A DNA stretch of 52,884 nt from Phocaeicola intestinalis. Lineage in GTDB: Bacteria; Bacteroidota; Bacteroidia; Bacteroidales; Bacteroidaceae. Made by a program: the position numbers and the translations under genes. The notes beneath the pieces are model-generated. The model was not told the origin of the DNA. It did not search any database and was given only the letters and a program-made list of their open reading frames with translations. The stretch lies in assembly GCF_014837065.1 (NCBI RefSeq), contig NZ_JACSPP010000023.1, positions 1-52,884 of the forward strand, read 5' to 3'. Shown here one piece after another: positions 27,389 through 36,918 of this stretch. The first letter of the stretch is position 1, and every line of letters begins with the position of its first letter.

Positions 27389-28639
27389 TCATTGTTCATC
27401 CTTCATTCCCACAGGTGCCCTGTTCTCATAAACCCATTGCAGCGTATAGGACTTATCCTCCGTAAAGATACCCCGCTTCATCGCCTCGACCACCTCCCGA
27501 CCATTGTTCAGCCACTCGCCCGTGACACGGTCAAACAAGCCTGACATCTCGGTTCCGCTTCCCGAACCGCCGTTGTCCCAATAGAAAGGAGCCATCCCGT
27601 AGTCCTTTGCGGCCTTGCATACATATTCCAGATAATACAGGCGGAACGCTTCTGCACGCGCGTCGCTACGGTGCACGCAGCCCATCTCCCCGATATATAC
27701 CGGAATTCCCTTGTCGATAAAGGCAGACTTCATCTTGCCGAACTGGGCACGCACATTGTCCTCGTCGCCCCAGGAAGCCTTCTTTGCGGGGTCGCCCGTA
27801 TGCCCCCACTCCGAACGGGTAGCGTTCAATGCAAAATCCACCGGATCATAGAAGTGGACGGCAAGCATCAGGCGGTTGTCGGCCTTATCCTCCGGAAGCA
27901 CGAAGCTCTCCACCGCAATGTCAATATTGGTCACGTAGGCCGGAACGCCGAGATAACGGTCCGCATTGTTCCCGCCCGTGGCACGCACCGCATCCACGAA
28001 CGCCTGGTTCCACTCGTTCATCACGGCATATTGCCTGCCGCTGTCCTTGCGGTTGTTCCCCCATCCCCAACCGCCGTCGTGAATCTCGTTCATCGCCTCG
28101 AACGCGAGAAAATTCCCCTTGTCCCTGAACCGGACGGCAATCTGCGTCCATATTGCCTTTAACTGGGCCTTGACCGTTTCGTTCACCTTTTCGTCTGCAG
28201 CGGCCCGCTTGATGTCGAGCCAGTCCCCGTCGTGGTGGACATTGACAAGGACGTTCAGCCCGGCACGCTCCGCATAGCCCACCACTTCCGCCACACGGTC
28301 CATGTAGGCAGGTTCGACGGCATAGTCCGGAGCACCGCCGAAATGTCCTTTCCACGTAACCGGAATGCGGACGGTAGTGAAGCCGGCGGACGCCAGCCCG
28401 TCGAACAGTTCCTGCGTCACGGAATCATTGCCCCAGGCGGTTTCTTCCGCCACTCCGTCACGGAACGCATCCAGCTGGTTCCCGAGGTTCCACCCCAGTC
28501 CCAGACTTGCCGCCACTTCGTAAGGGGTTTCGCCCGATATGCAGTTACTTACTTTCTTTCCACACCCCGTGAGAACCACCACGGCAAGGGCCGCCCATGC
28601 GACCGCCGTCCATCCCATTCCTGATAAATGCCTGTTCAT
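27389..28639 (-). CDS. GH5 endo-glucanase-like lipoprotein
   Basis: This 416-aa protein has a lipobox (LTGC, Cys about residue 26) and a single GH5 barrel. The family motif GLGWNLGNQLDAF is followed by RIPVTW, HHDGDW, the acid/base Glu185 in FEAMNEIHDG and the nucleophile Glu318 in VYIGEMGC. It lacks a BACON domain, unlike the second GH5 (43610). GH5 proteins of this kind are endo-beta-1,4-glucanases or xyloglucanases; subfamily 4 seems likely but was not tested. It is transcribed alone, divergently from GH95, with two candidate regulator sites (28719-28752) upstream. Its role may be surface or periplasmic cleavage of backbone glucan. Confidence 0.87.
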   Translation of the reverse strand: MNRHLSGMGWTAVAWAALAVVVLTGCGKKVSNCISGETPYEVAASLGLGWNLGNQLDAFRDGVAEETAWGNDSVTQELFDGLASAGFTTVRIPVTWKGHFGGAPDYAVEPAYMDRVAEVVGYAERAGLNVLVNVHHDGDWLDIKRAAADEKVNETVKAQLKAIWTQIAVRFRDKGNFLAFEAMNEIHDGGWGWGNNRKDSGRQYAVMNEWNQAFVDAVRATGGNNADRYLGVPAYVTNIDIAVESFVLPEDKADNRLMLAVHFYDPVDFALNATRSEWGHTGDPAKKASWGDEDNVRAQFGKMKSAFIDKGIPVYIGEMGCVHRSDARAEAFRLYYLEYVCKAAKDYGMAPFYWDNGGSGSGTEMSGLFDRVTGEWLNNGREVVEAMKRGIFTEDKSYTLQWVYENRAPVGMKDEQ

Positions 28640-28718
28640 AATGCCTTAAAGTTTTTAGGAAAGTAAAAATACGTCTCCTATGCCAAACACGAAACTTCAT
28701 TTGTTTCTTCGGAAGGTA

Positions 28719-28752
28719 TCAAATGTTTCCGGACACACATTGAAACATTCCG
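28719..28752. promoter_or_regulatory. Inverted pair of candidate HTCS operator sites before GH5
   Basis: TCAAATGTTTCC (28719-28730; minus GGAAACATTTGA) and TGAAACATTCCG (28741-28752) are centred 22 bp apart. The second 12-mer recurs exactly before GH95 at 29410-29421. Confidence 0.5.
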
Positions 28753-29061
28753 ACAGGTATACCCAAGCCCTGACACTCTTTTTGTCATTCTGACACAATG
28801 TCAATTCCGGGCGGCGAGAATCGTCCGCATGGAAGCAAACCCGGAGGAATCCGGAAAAACGAAAAGAGAAGAAGCCGCAAGGAAAACAGACTGAAAGCAT
28901 ATTCGGGTTTTTAAAGAACAAATATAACGTCAATCGATTTTTCTATTTCCTTACAGATACTGACGGGCAAAAATTAGTTTCTTTATAACACTCTACAAAG
29001 CGATTCGGGAAAGGAGATTCCGGAGAAAAAAGCGGGCGCTCCGCCATGTTCCAAAGGCTTC

Positions 29062-29175
29062 CGGGAAACTTTTCCCAAAGTAACGGGACGTTTTATAGGA
29101 AATGTCCCGTCACTTTCCAGCAAACGACGGGACATTTTGCTCCTCGAATCGGGTCATTTTTGCGGAAATGTTCCG
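29062..29175. repeat. 22-bp phased array of CGGGACATTTT-like sites
   Basis: Plus-strand sites begin at 29062 (CGGGAAACTTTT, weak), 29084 (CGGGACGTTTTA), 29128 (CGGGACATTTTG) and 29150 (CGGGTCATTTTT); the 29106 position is degenerate. All starts fall on a 22-bp grid. Minus-strand sites CGGGACATTTCC (29098-29109) and CGGAACATTTCC (29164-29175) are 66 bp apart, also three times 22. AATGTCCCGTC (29101-29111) and GACGGGACATT (29126-29136) form a perfect 11-bp inverted repeat. Confidence 0.6.
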
Positions 29176-29387
29176 TGTCCCCACCCCTTCCAGAGAGCTT
29201 CTGAACGGGGTTACGCTTTATATTTATTAAGAAACGGCTTCTATTTCAGGGAAAATTCCATCGGGTCCGGTCAGAGAAAACCGGTGTTATGTGACATTTT
29301 GTTCTCTAATCTACAAAATTGAAGTTTTGTTATATCGTCGGACGAGATGTTACCAACAGGGTATTCATTTGTATCTGTGCCTGTTCA

Positions 29388-29421
29388 AGCAACATCCCGC
29401 ATTCCTTTCTGAAACATTCCG
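29388..29421 (+). promoter_or_regulatory. Direct pair of candidate HTCS operator sites before GH95
   Basis: AGCAACATCCCG (29388-29399) and TGAAACATTCCG (29410-29421) start exactly 22 bp apart and lie about 30-60 bp upstream of the -33 element. Confidence 0.5.
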
Positions 29422-29447
29422 CCTTATATATATGGTAAGGAAAGCCC

Positions 29448-29476
29448 TTGCCGTTCCAGTAAAAAAACTTACCTTT
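29448..29476 (+). promoter_or_regulatory. Promoter of the GH95 gene
   Basis: TTG (29448-29450) and TACCTTTG (29469-29476) fit the Bacteroidota -33 and -7 elements with an 18-bp gap. The predicted leader is about 70 nt. Confidence 0.65.
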
Positions 29477-29554
29477 GCAGAAACCGGGAGCCGGAATACC
29501 GACAGGGATGGCGTGCTCCCAATCCGCATTATTCATAAAAAGGCTATCACACCC

Positions 29555-31993
29555 ATGAAAATCAACAAGAGACACATCATTGCATTGGCCCTGCTGTTTT
29601 CATCGCCCGCATTCTCCCTGCCCGCGGACTACGGAAGAAAAGAATCGCCCGACTTGACCTTATGGTACGACAAGCCCGCATCCCAATGGGAGGAAACTCT
29701 TCCGTTAGGCAACGGAAGATTAGGCATGATGCCCGACGGGGGAATAGAGAGGGAACATATCGTACTGAACGAAATCAGCATGTGGAGCGGTTCGGAAGCG
29801 GATTACAGAAATCCGAAAGCGTCCGAGAGCCTTCCCGCCATCAAGGAACTGCTGATGCAGGGCAAAAACAAGGAAGCCCAGGAACGGATGTTTTCTGACT
29901 TCGTGCCTGTACAGCCGGAAACCGGGAACACCTACGGCGCATTCCAGATGCTCGCAGACATGTATGTCGATTACGTTTATCCCGACACCGGCTCCGTCCG
30001 TTCCTATCGGCGGCAGCTGAACCTTGACGAAAGTGTCGCCTACACAACATTCACGAAAGGGCGTACAAACTATGTTCGCGGATATTTCGTTTCACGAGAC
30101 AAGGATGTCATCGCCGTACACTTGAAAACCGACCGCCCCGCCTCCCTCCATTTCCGGCTGACACTGAGCCGTCCGGAAAGGGGAATTCTGCGGAAGCCTT
30201 GTGAAGGAAAGCTGGAGCTGACAGGAGAGCTGGACAGCGGAAATCCTCAAAGGCAAGGAGTGCGCTATGCAGCCGTGGCCGAAGTGAAACTATCCGGAGA
30301 AAAGAGCCGTCTGCGTCCACAGGAGAACGCACTTGAAGCTGTATCAGCCGATGAAGCGTGGATAATCGTCTCAGCCGCCACGTCTTTCCTTTCCGGAGAA
30401 GTCTACCAGACCAAGGCGGAACGCCTGCTTGCCGACGTAACCGGCAAGGAAGAATGCCTGAATACACTAAAACAGGAAACCGTCCAGAGCTATCGGCACT
30501 TGTTCGGACGGACAGGAGTCAGCCTGCCGGAAAATGCCGTGATATCCACACTTCCCACCGACAGAAGGCTGGAAGCATTCCAGAAGCAGGACGATCCTTC
30601 GTTCGCCGCACTTTATTACAACTACGGACGCTACCTGCTCATCAGCAGCACCCGTCCGGGAAGCCTTCCTCCCAACCTGCAAGGCCTGTGGGCGAACGAA
30701 CCGGGAACACCATGGAACGGAGACTATCATGCCAATATCAACATTCAAATGAACCACTGGCCGGTAGAACCGGGAAACCTTTCCGAGCTTTACCAACCGC
30801 TTATCGACCTGACAAAACGACTGGTACCGAACGGAGAAGCAAGCGCGAAAGCATTCTATGGCGAAAATGCCAAAGGATGGGTGCTCCACATGATGACAAA
30901 CGTATGGGAATACACAGCCCCCGGAGGACATCCCTCCTGGGGAGCGACCAATACCGGAGGCGCCTGGCTGTGCGCACACCTGTGGGAACATTATCTCTAC
31001 ACGGGCAACAAGCGATACCTGTCGGAAATCTATCCCATACTAAAGGGAGCGTCGGAATTCTTTCTCTCAACCATGATAAAGGAACCGAGGCACGGATGGC
31101 TGGTCACAGCACCGAGTTCTTCGCCCGAGAACACCTTCTATGTGGGAACAGACCGCACTCCTGTCAGCGTATGTATGGGACCGACAATGGACATCCAGCT
31201 GGTACGCGAACTGTACACCAACGTAATTGATGCCGCAGCCGTCCTGCACACCGACACAGCATATACCCGACAATTGAAAGAAGCCCTGAAACAGCTGCCT
31301 CCCCATCAAATCAGCAGAAAAGGATATCTGATGGAATGGCTGGAAGACTATGAAGAGACAGACATACATCATCGTCACGTCTCCCACCTATATGGCCTGC
31401 ATCCGGGCAACCAGATTTCATTGGTCAAGACTCCGGAACTGGCGGAAGCCTGCAGACAGACTTTAAACAGACGTGGTGACGGAGGGACAGGATGGAGCCG
31501 GGCATGGAAAATCAACTTCTGGGCACGGCTGGGTGACGGAAACCGGGCTTACTCCCTGCTACGCAACCTGCTCCATCCGGCCTATACCCCAACAACCCCC
31601 TCACAGCACGGAAGCGGGATTTTCCCGAACCTGTTCTGTTCGCATCCGCCTTTCCAGATAGACGGAAACTGGGGAGGCACTTCGGGTATCAGCGAAATGC
31701 TGCTCCAAAGCCAAGACGGATTCATAAATCTGCTTCCGGCAATCCCTGATTCATGGACAGAAGGACGTTTCTACGGTTTCAAGGTACGCGGAGGAGCGAC
31801 CGTTAGTCTGGAATGGAAGGACGGGAAACCTCAAAGGGTGGAAATCACCGGGGGATGGAATCCGGACATCACACTGAAAATGCCCGGGAAAGTACGCCGG
31901 GTTCTGGTGAACAGGAAAAAAGAAAAGCCGGACGATTACATGAAACTATCACTGAAAAAAGGCGAAAAGGCCGTCATCGTTTTCAAGTTCTAA
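29555..31993 (+). CDS. GH95 alpha-L-fucosidase, exported
   Basis: The 812-aa product starts at MKINKRHIIALALLFSSPAF (signal peptide, cleaved near FSLPA); the frame is open 88 codons further back but without a signal. The N-terminal beta domain contains LPLGNGRLGMMPDGG and LNEISMWSG, typical of GH95. The (alpha/alpha)6 barrel has the paired Asn394 and Asn396 in YHANINIQMNHWP, spaced as in characterised 1,2-alpha-fucosidases, and the late motif NWGGTSGISEMLLQS. GH95 enzymes invert alpha-1,2-fucosyl (or alpha-L-galactosyl) linkages to galactose. In this PUL it would unmask the galactose of fucosylated xyloglucan side chains (F units). The gene has its own promoter and candidate HTCS sites. Confidence 0.92.
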   Translation: MKINKRHIIALALLFSSPAFSLPADYGRKESPDLTLWYDKPASQWEETLPLGNGRLGMMPDGGIEREHIVLNEISMWSGSEADYRNPKASESLPAIKELLMQGKNKEAQERMFSDFVPVQPETGNTYGAFQMLADMYVDYVYPDTGSVRSYRRQLNLDESVAYTTFTKGRTNYVRGYFVSRDKDVIAVHLKTDRPASLHFRLTLSRPERGILRKPCEGKLELTGELDSGNPQRQGVRYAAVAEVKLSGEKSRLRPQENALEAVSADEAWIIVSAATSFLSGEVYQTKAERLLADVTGKEECLNTLKQETVQSYRHLFGRTGVSLPENAVISTLPTDRRLEAFQKQDDPSFAALYYNYGRYLLISSTRPGSLPPNLQGLWANEPGTPWNGDYHANINIQMNHWPVEPGNLSELYQPLIDLTKRLVPNGEASAKAFYGENAKGWVLHMMTNVWEYTAPGGHPSWGATNTGGAWLCAHLWEHYLYTGNKRYLSEIYPILKGASEFFLSTMIKEPRHGWLVTAPSSSPENTFYVGTDRTPVSVCMGPTMDIQLVRELYTNVIDAAAVLHTDTAYTRQLKEALKQLPPHQISRKGYLMEWLEDYEETDIHHRHVSHLYGLHPGNQISLVKTPELAEACRQTLNRRGDGGTGWSRAWKINFWARLGDGNRAYSLLRNLLHPAYTPTTPSQHGSGIFPNLFCSHPPFQIDGNWGGTSGISEMLLQSQDGFINLLPAIPDSWTEGRFYGFKVRGGATVSLEWKDGKPQRVEITGGWNPDITLKMPGKVRRVLVNRKKEKPDDYMKLSLKKGEKAVIVFKF

Positions 31994-32031
31994 TCGTCAA
32001 AAATATCAGTATCTGTGTAACAGGCTTCTGC

Positions 32032-32039
32032 TACATTTG
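32032..32039 (+). promoter_or_regulatory. -7 box of the GH3 gene
   Basis: TACATTTG is an exact TAnnTTTG match 30 nt before the GH3 ATG, giving a leader of about 24 nt. The -33 position is poor. Confidence 0.55.
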
Positions 32040-32069
32040 CATAAAACAAACCCAAACATATAAAGATTC

Positions 32070-34424
32070 ATGAAAAACATTACTAAAATCGCACTGGCAT
32101 CCATGATATGCACCAGTGCTGTACTGCAGACCGGCTGCCAGCAGACAAAGACTGCTCCCGCCATCCCTTCCGATCCGGAAATAGAGAACAACATCCGGCA
32201 ATGGCTGGACAAGATGACACTGGAAGAGAAAATCGGGCAGATGTGCGAAATCACCATCGACGTGGTGACTGACTTCGAGGCGAGCCAAAAGAACGGATTT
32301 ACTCTCGACAAGGCGAAACTGGACACCGTAATCGGAAAGTACAAGGTCGGCTCCTTGCTGAACGTACCGCTGAGCGTTGCCCAGACCAAGGAAAAATGGG
32401 CCGAATCTATCAGGCAGATTCAGGAACTCTCGATGAAGGAAATCGGAATCCCCTGCATCTACGGCGTGGACCAGATACACGGGACAACCTACACGCTGGA
32501 CGGAACCATGTTTCCGCAGGGAGTGAACATGGCGGCCACATTCAACCGAGACCTCGTAAAACGGAGTGCGGAAATCTCTGCCTACGAGACCAAGGCCTGC
32601 AACATTCCGTGGAACTTCGCGCCGGTAGTCGATTTGGGAAGAGACCCGCGCTGGTCGCGCATGTGGGAGAACTACGGCGAGGACTGCTACGTGAACGCGG
32701 AAATGGGTAAAGCCACAGTGTCGGGTTTCCAGGGAGAAGACCCGAACCACATCGGCAAGAACAACGTGGCGGCCTGCATGAAGCACTACATGGGTTACGG
32801 AGTTCCCGTCTCGGGAAAAGACCGCACACCCTCGTCCATCTCACGGAGCGACATGCGCGAGAAGCATTTCACCCCCTACCTCGAAGCGGTACGCCACGGC
32901 GCACTGAGCGTGATGGTCAACTCCGGTGTGGACAACGGGATGCCTTTCCACGCCAACCGGGAGTTCCTCACCCAATGGCTGAAAGAGGATTTGAACTGGG
33001 ACGGACTTATCGTGACCGACTGGGCGGACATCAACAACCTCTGCACGCGCGACCACATTGCAGCGACCAAAAAGGAAGCTATCAAGATTGCCATCAATGC
33101 GGGCATTGACATGTCAATGGTGCCGTATGAAGTAAGTTTCTGCGACTACTTAAAGGAACTAGTGGAAGAAGGCGAGGTGCCGATGAGCCGCATCGACGAC
33201 GCCGTTTCGCGCGTGCTCCGCCTGAAATACCGCCTCGGTCTGTTCGACAATCCGTATTGGGACGTGAAGGAATACGACAAGTTTGGCTCGGAAGAGTTCG
33301 CCAAGGTCGCTTTGCAGGCTGCTGAGGAATCGGAAGTGTTGGTGAAGAACGAGGACGGCCTGCTTCCGATTGCCAAGGGGAAGCGGATTCTCCTCACGGG
33401 ACCGAACGCCAACTCCATGCGCTGTCTGAACGGAGGATGGTCGTACAGCTGGCAGGGACACCGGGCAGACGAATGCGCGCAGGCTTACAATACAATCTAT
33501 GAATCACTGTGCGACAAGTACGGGAAAGGGAACGTCATCTACGAGCCGGGAGTGACCTACGCTCCGTACAAGAACGACAACTGGTGGGAAGAGAACACGC
33601 CGGAAATCGGAAAGGCTGTGGCAGCCGCAAGTCGTGCGGACATCATCATCGCCTGCATCGGCGAAAACTCCTATTGCGAAACTCCGGGCAACCTGACTGA
33701 CCTGAACCTCTCCGCCAACCAGCAGGAACTGGTGAAGGCGCTGGCGAAGACCGGAAAACCCGTCGTGCTCATCCTGAACCAGGGCCGCCCGCGCCTCATC
33801 AAGGACATCGAGCCGCTGGCCAAGGCTATCGTCAACGTGATGCTCCCGAGCAACTACGGAGGTGACGCGCTCGCCAACCTGCTCGCCGGAGACAGCAACT
33901 TCAGCGGAAAGATGCCGTTCACTTATCCGAAACACATCAACGCACTCGCCACATACGACTACAAGCCGTGCGAGAACATCGGGCAGATGGGCGGAAACTA
34001 CAACTACGACTCGGTGATGGATATCCAGTGGCCGTTCGGCTTCGGACTGAGCTACACCACTTATAAATACGCCAACCTGAAGGCGGACAAGACGACTTTC
34101 AACGCCGATGACGAACTGACCTTCACGGTGGACGTGACTAACACGGGCAAAATAGCCGGAAAGGAAAGCGTGCTCCTGTTCTCGAAGGACCTGGTAGCGA
34201 GCAGCACGCCCGACAACATCCGCCTGCGCAACTTCGACAAGATTTCGCTGGAACCGGGAGAGACCAAGACCGTCACGCTGAAACTGAAAGGAAGCGACAT
34301 GGCGTTCGTGGGCTACGACGGAAAATGGCGGCTGGAGGAAGGCGACTTCAAGTTCAAGTGCGGCGACCAGTGGATTGACCTGAAATGCAACGAGACCAAG
34401 GTCTGGGACACGCCGAACAGATAA
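32070..34424 (+). CDS. GH3 beta-glucosidase, lipoprotein
   Basis: This 784-aa lipoprotein (LQTGC lipobox) has the GH3 N-terminal barrel with KHYMGYG and the nucleophile Asp317 in [10 protein letters not shown]. The C-terminal alpha/beta sandwich ([20 protein letters not shown]) and a fibronectin-III-like end domain follow. Similar enzymes in xyloglucan loci release glucose from the backbone of de-xylosylated oligosaccharides. Coding sequence is markedly GC-rich in third positions compared with the SusC-SusD-SGBP genes. It lies 76 nt after GH95 with its own -7 box. Confidence 0.92.
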   Translation: MKNITKIALASMICTSAVLQTGCQQTKTAPAIPSDPEIENNIRQWLDKMTLEEKIGQMCEITIDVVTDFEASQKNGFTLDKAKLDTVIGKYKVGSLLNVPLSVAQTKEKWAESIRQIQELSMKEIGIPCIYGVDQIHGTTYTLDGTMFPQGVNMAATFNRDLVKRSAEISAYETKACNIPWNFAPVVDLGRDPRWSRMWENYGEDCYVNAEMGKATVSGFQGEDPNHIGKNNVAACMKHYMGYGVPVSGKDRTPSSISRSDMREKHFTPYLEAVRHGALSVMVNSGVDNGMPFHANREFLTQWLKEDLNWDGLIVTDWADINNLCTRDHIAATKKEAIKIAINAGIDMSMVPYEVSFCDYLKELVEEGEVPMSRIDDAVSRVLRLKYRLGLFDNPYWDVKEYDKFGSEEFAKVALQAAEESEVLVKNEDGLLPIAKGKRILLTGPNANSMRCLNGGWSYSWQGHRADECAQAYNTIYESLCDKYGKGNVIYEPGVTYAPYKNDNWWEENTPEIGKAVAAASRADIIIACIGENSYCETPGNLTDLNLSANQQELVKALAKTGKPVVLILNQGRPRLIKDIEPLAKAIVNVMLPSNYGGDALANLLAGDSNFSGKMPFTYPKHINALATYDYKPCENIGQMGGNYNYDSVMDIQWPFGFGLSYTTYKYANLKADKTTFNADDELTFTVDVTNTGKIAGKESVLLFSKDLVASSTPDNIRLRNFDKISLEPGETKTVTLKLKGSDMAFVGYDGKWRLEEGDFKFKCGDQWIDLKCNETKVWDTPNR

Positions 34425-34610
34425 ATGTACATCAAAACTCCCAAGGTATTTACGATTTCGTATATTCAAAGAACCGGTGACCAACCGATTATGCAAGGAT
34501 CTCCCCGTCCGTAAACTCGGGACTGGTGTTGCAGCCGAATCTCTGGCAATGGAAACGTAGAGAAGACTTATAGACATCACAGATATACATATACAAATGA
34601 CTTTTAAACC

Positions 34611-34667
34611 GTGAATCAGGAAACATTTTCACCTCCTGATTCACATAAATAATATTCAATCAGGAGG
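34611..34667 (+). promoter_or_regulatory. Mutually exclusive hairpins over the GH43 Shine-Dalgarno sequence
   Basis: Three segments can pair in two ways. GTGAATCAGGA (34611-34621) pairs fully with TCCTGATTCAC (34634-34644), 11 bp. CCTCCTGATT (34632-34641) pairs fully with AATCAGGAGG (34658-34667), 10 bp, and this last segment contains AGGAGG, 9 nt before the ATG at 34677. The second pairing hides the ribosome site and the first frees it. No ligand or trigger is known. Confidence 0.55.
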
Positions 34668-34676
34668 ACAAAAACA

Positions 34677-36821
34677 ATGAAAAGGAATCCATCGCCTAAC
34701 ATGACTGGCATACAAATCCGAAAGGTCTTGACATTTGCCATTATTTTCAATCTGACAATTTTTACGGCATGGGGACAGCAAAAATCCTGGACAGCCGACA
34801 ACGGAAACGGAACATTTACAAACCCCTTGTTCTACGATGAATTTTCCGACCCCGACATGATTCGGGTGAACGACACATTCTATCTTGTAGGTACAACGAT
34901 GCATTGTAACCCCGGTCTAGTTGTTCTGGTATCAAAGGATCTTGTGAATTGGGAATTCTGTAGCTACGCATTCGATCATATTCCGGTCAACGACCCCCGA
35001 TTCCGCCTAGAAGACGGAAAAGAAGCATACGGGCAAGGCATCTGGGCTCCCTGTATCCGGTATCATGAAGGAAAATTTTACATATTCTCAAACATCAACG
35101 GAATCGGAATGCAGGTTTTCGTTTCTAAAGACCCGAAAGGACCATGGGAACATCACAATATGGGAGGAGCCACCCATGATGTTTCCGTATTGTTTGACAA
35201 CGGGAAAATATATGCGATTTACGGCTATGATGAAGTTCATTGCATCGAAATCAAACCGGACTTGAGTGGCTTTGTGGAAGGCAGTGACCGGTGTCTTATC
35301 CCCCGTGGAAACGCTATGGGAGAAGGACACCACGCCTACAAAATTAACGGGAAATATTATATCATCAGTGCAGACTACGCGCCTATGGGACGGATGATGT
35401 GCGCACGTGCCGACAAACTGGAAGGCCCTTATGAAACACGTGTAATCAGCAACCGCGAAACAATGGGAACCGAACATTCCACATGGATCACGAACGTGCC
35501 AATGGACGGTGCCATGCCAGAGATGAAGAAATGGAAGATGGAAACCTACAAACCCAATGCAGACAATATGGGATGTGCGACACTTCACCAAGGAGGGATA
35601 GTGCAACTGGAAAACGGCGACTGGTGGGGATTCTCCATGCTGGACTTCCTTGCGGTCGGACGCACCACTTGCCTTTCACCCGTAACATGGGTGGACGGAT
35701 GGCCGTATTTCGGACTTGAAAACAACCTGGGACGCTCTCCGAGAACATGGTTCAAGCCCGATGTGTCAACGAAAGTCACGCCCCACGCCCCATACGTCCG
35801 CAGCGACAACTTCGACTCAGGGAAACTATTGCCCGTCTGGCAATGGAACCATCTCCCCGATGACAGCAAATGGACCATAAAGAAAGGCAGACTCCGTCTG
35901 CACACGATGCCTGCCAAAGACTTCTATTGGGCAAAGAACACCCTGACCCAACGGGGTATCGGTCCGGTTTCCGTCACTACCGTAACGCTGGACGCTTCCC
36001 ACATGAAAGAAGGAGACATTGCCGGTCTCGGACTGCTGAACATCCCTTATGAGTGGGTAGGCATCGCCGTAAAGGACAAAAAGCCCTGCCTGCACTACTA
36101 TAATCTGGGCACGGACGAAACTATAGAAATGCCTTTGGACCAACCAAGAATATTCCTGCGCATCACCGGCGACTTTGAGCACGAATGGGCAGAATTCAGT
36201 TACAGCTTTGACGGCGTCAATTTCCGGAATATAGGGAAACGGTTGCCCGTACCGTATCAGACCAAAATCTTTCAAGGCGCGAGATACGCACTGTTCGCAT
36301 TCAACCGCCAAGGGAAAGAAGGCGGATATGCCGAATTCGACGATTTCAATGTGGAAGAGCCTCTTGCCGACCGCAGCTGCAATATCCCGTTGGGCAAGAC
36401 CGTCAGTTTCCTGAACCTCGGCAACAGACAATGGATGCAGGCAAACCCGCGCAGAATGGTCTATTCCGTATGGGAAGACATGAAAAAGCGCAACCCTTCC
36501 GACTGTATGTTTGAAGTGCAGGACAGAGGAAATGGAAAAGTCGTCCTCAAGGCCGTAAACGGGACAGGCTATATGACCGTAGCCGGTTTGGGCATGTCCG
36601 GTGACTTACGCCTGTCTCCGGTGGAAACGGAGGATTGCCTGTTCATGTGGCAGGACATGCTCCACGGACAATGTATGCTGATGTCATTGAAGACACACCG
36701 CTATGTAGGGCTTGATCCTGCATCGGGCGAAGCCTATGCCGCCGACTGGCCGGGAACATCGGCAAGCCGGATGAACGGAACCGTATTCCTCTGGGAGGAA
36801 GTGGGAAGCAACGGCAAATGA
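34677..36821 (+). CDS. GH43 exported enzyme with lectin-like and beta-trefoil-like modules
   Basis: The 714-aa product has a signal peptide (VLTFAIIFNLTIFTAWGQ). The five-bladed GH43 domain covers about residues 40-370, with base Asp58 (EFSDPDMI), pKa-modulating Asp168 (THDVSVLF) and acid Glu216 (GEGHH). Residues ~385-570 look like the concanavalin-type GH43 C-terminal domain (DNFDSGKLLPVWQWNHLPD). Residues ~575-714 (KTVSFLNLGNRQWMQANPR, VLKAVNGTGYMTVAGLG) resemble a fascin-like beta-trefoil. Likely activity is alpha-L-arabinofuranosidase or beta-xylosidase, fitting arabinosylated xyloglucan. The start is fixed by the strong AGGAGG at 34662-34667, which the leader hairpins can mask. Confidence 0.85.
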   Translation: MKRNPSPNMTGIQIRKVLTFAIIFNLTIFTAWGQQKSWTADNGNGTFTNPLFYDEFSDPDMIRVNDTFYLVGTTMHCNPGLVVLVSKDLVNWEFCSYAFDHIPVNDPRFRLEDGKEAYGQGIWAPCIRYHEGKFYIFSNINGIGMQVFVSKDPKGPWEHHNMGGATHDVSVLFDNGKIYAIYGYDEVHCIEIKPDLSGFVEGSDRCLIPRGNAMGEGHHAYKINGKYYIISADYAPMGRMMCARADKLEGPYETRVISNRETMGTEHSTWITNVPMDGAMPEMKKWKMETYKPNADNMGCATLHQGGIVQLENGDWWGFSMLDFLAVGRTTCLSPVTWVDGWPYFGLENNLGRSPRTWFKPDVSTKVTPHAPYVRSDNFDSGKLLPVWQWNHLPDDSKWTIKKGRLRLHTMPAKDFYWAKNTLTQRGIGPVSVTTVTLDASHMKEGDIAGLGLLNIPYEWVGIAVKDKKPCLHYYNLGTDETIEMPLDQPRIFLRITGDFEHEWAEFSYSFDGVNFRNIGKRLPVPYQTKIFQGARYALFAFNRQGKEGGYAEFDDFNVEEPLADRSCNIPLGKTVSFLNLGNRQWMQANPRRMVYSVWEDMKKRNPSDCMFEVQDRGNGKVVLKAVNGTGYMTVAGLGMSGDLRLSPVETEDCLFMWQDMLHGQCMLMSLKTHRYVGLDPASGEAYAADWPGTSASRMNGTVFLWEEVGSNGK

Positions 36822-36873
36822 AAACCGACATACATGAAAGACGACTGCCAAAGTCCGACATTCGTCCGGAGAA

Positions 36874-36918
36874 GGGGGTGTGCTGAAATAAAAATGACTT
36901 TTTATTTGACACACCCCC
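36874..36918. terminator. Strong hairpin after the GH43 gene
   Basis: GGGGGTGTG (36874-36882) pairs with CACACCCCC (36910-36918), and inside it AAATAAAAA (36886-36894) pairs with TTTTTATTT (36899-36907). It is a likely terminator separating GH43 from the SusC operon. Confidence 0.65.

Larger units (their letters stand above)
28640..29554. promoter_or_regulatory. Divergent control region between GH5 and GH95
   Basis: This 915-bp stretch holds no credible gene. For GH5 there is a near-consensus -7 box (TATTTTTA on the minus strand, 28664-28671) and two inverted regulator-like sites (28719-28752). A 22-bp phased array covers 29062-29175. For GH95 there are two direct sites (29388-29421) and a full promoter (29448-29476). 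The ORF that would extend GH95 back to 29291 is a by-product. Confidence 0.7.

Noticed and set aside
29062..29175. CRISPR-like array
   Set aside because: The repeat is short and imperfect, occurs on both strands, has no separate unique spacers and no cas gene nearby.
29291..29554. N-terminal extension of the GH95 reading frame
   Set aside because: It would place 88 residues before a good signal peptide and would include the promoter at 29448-29476.
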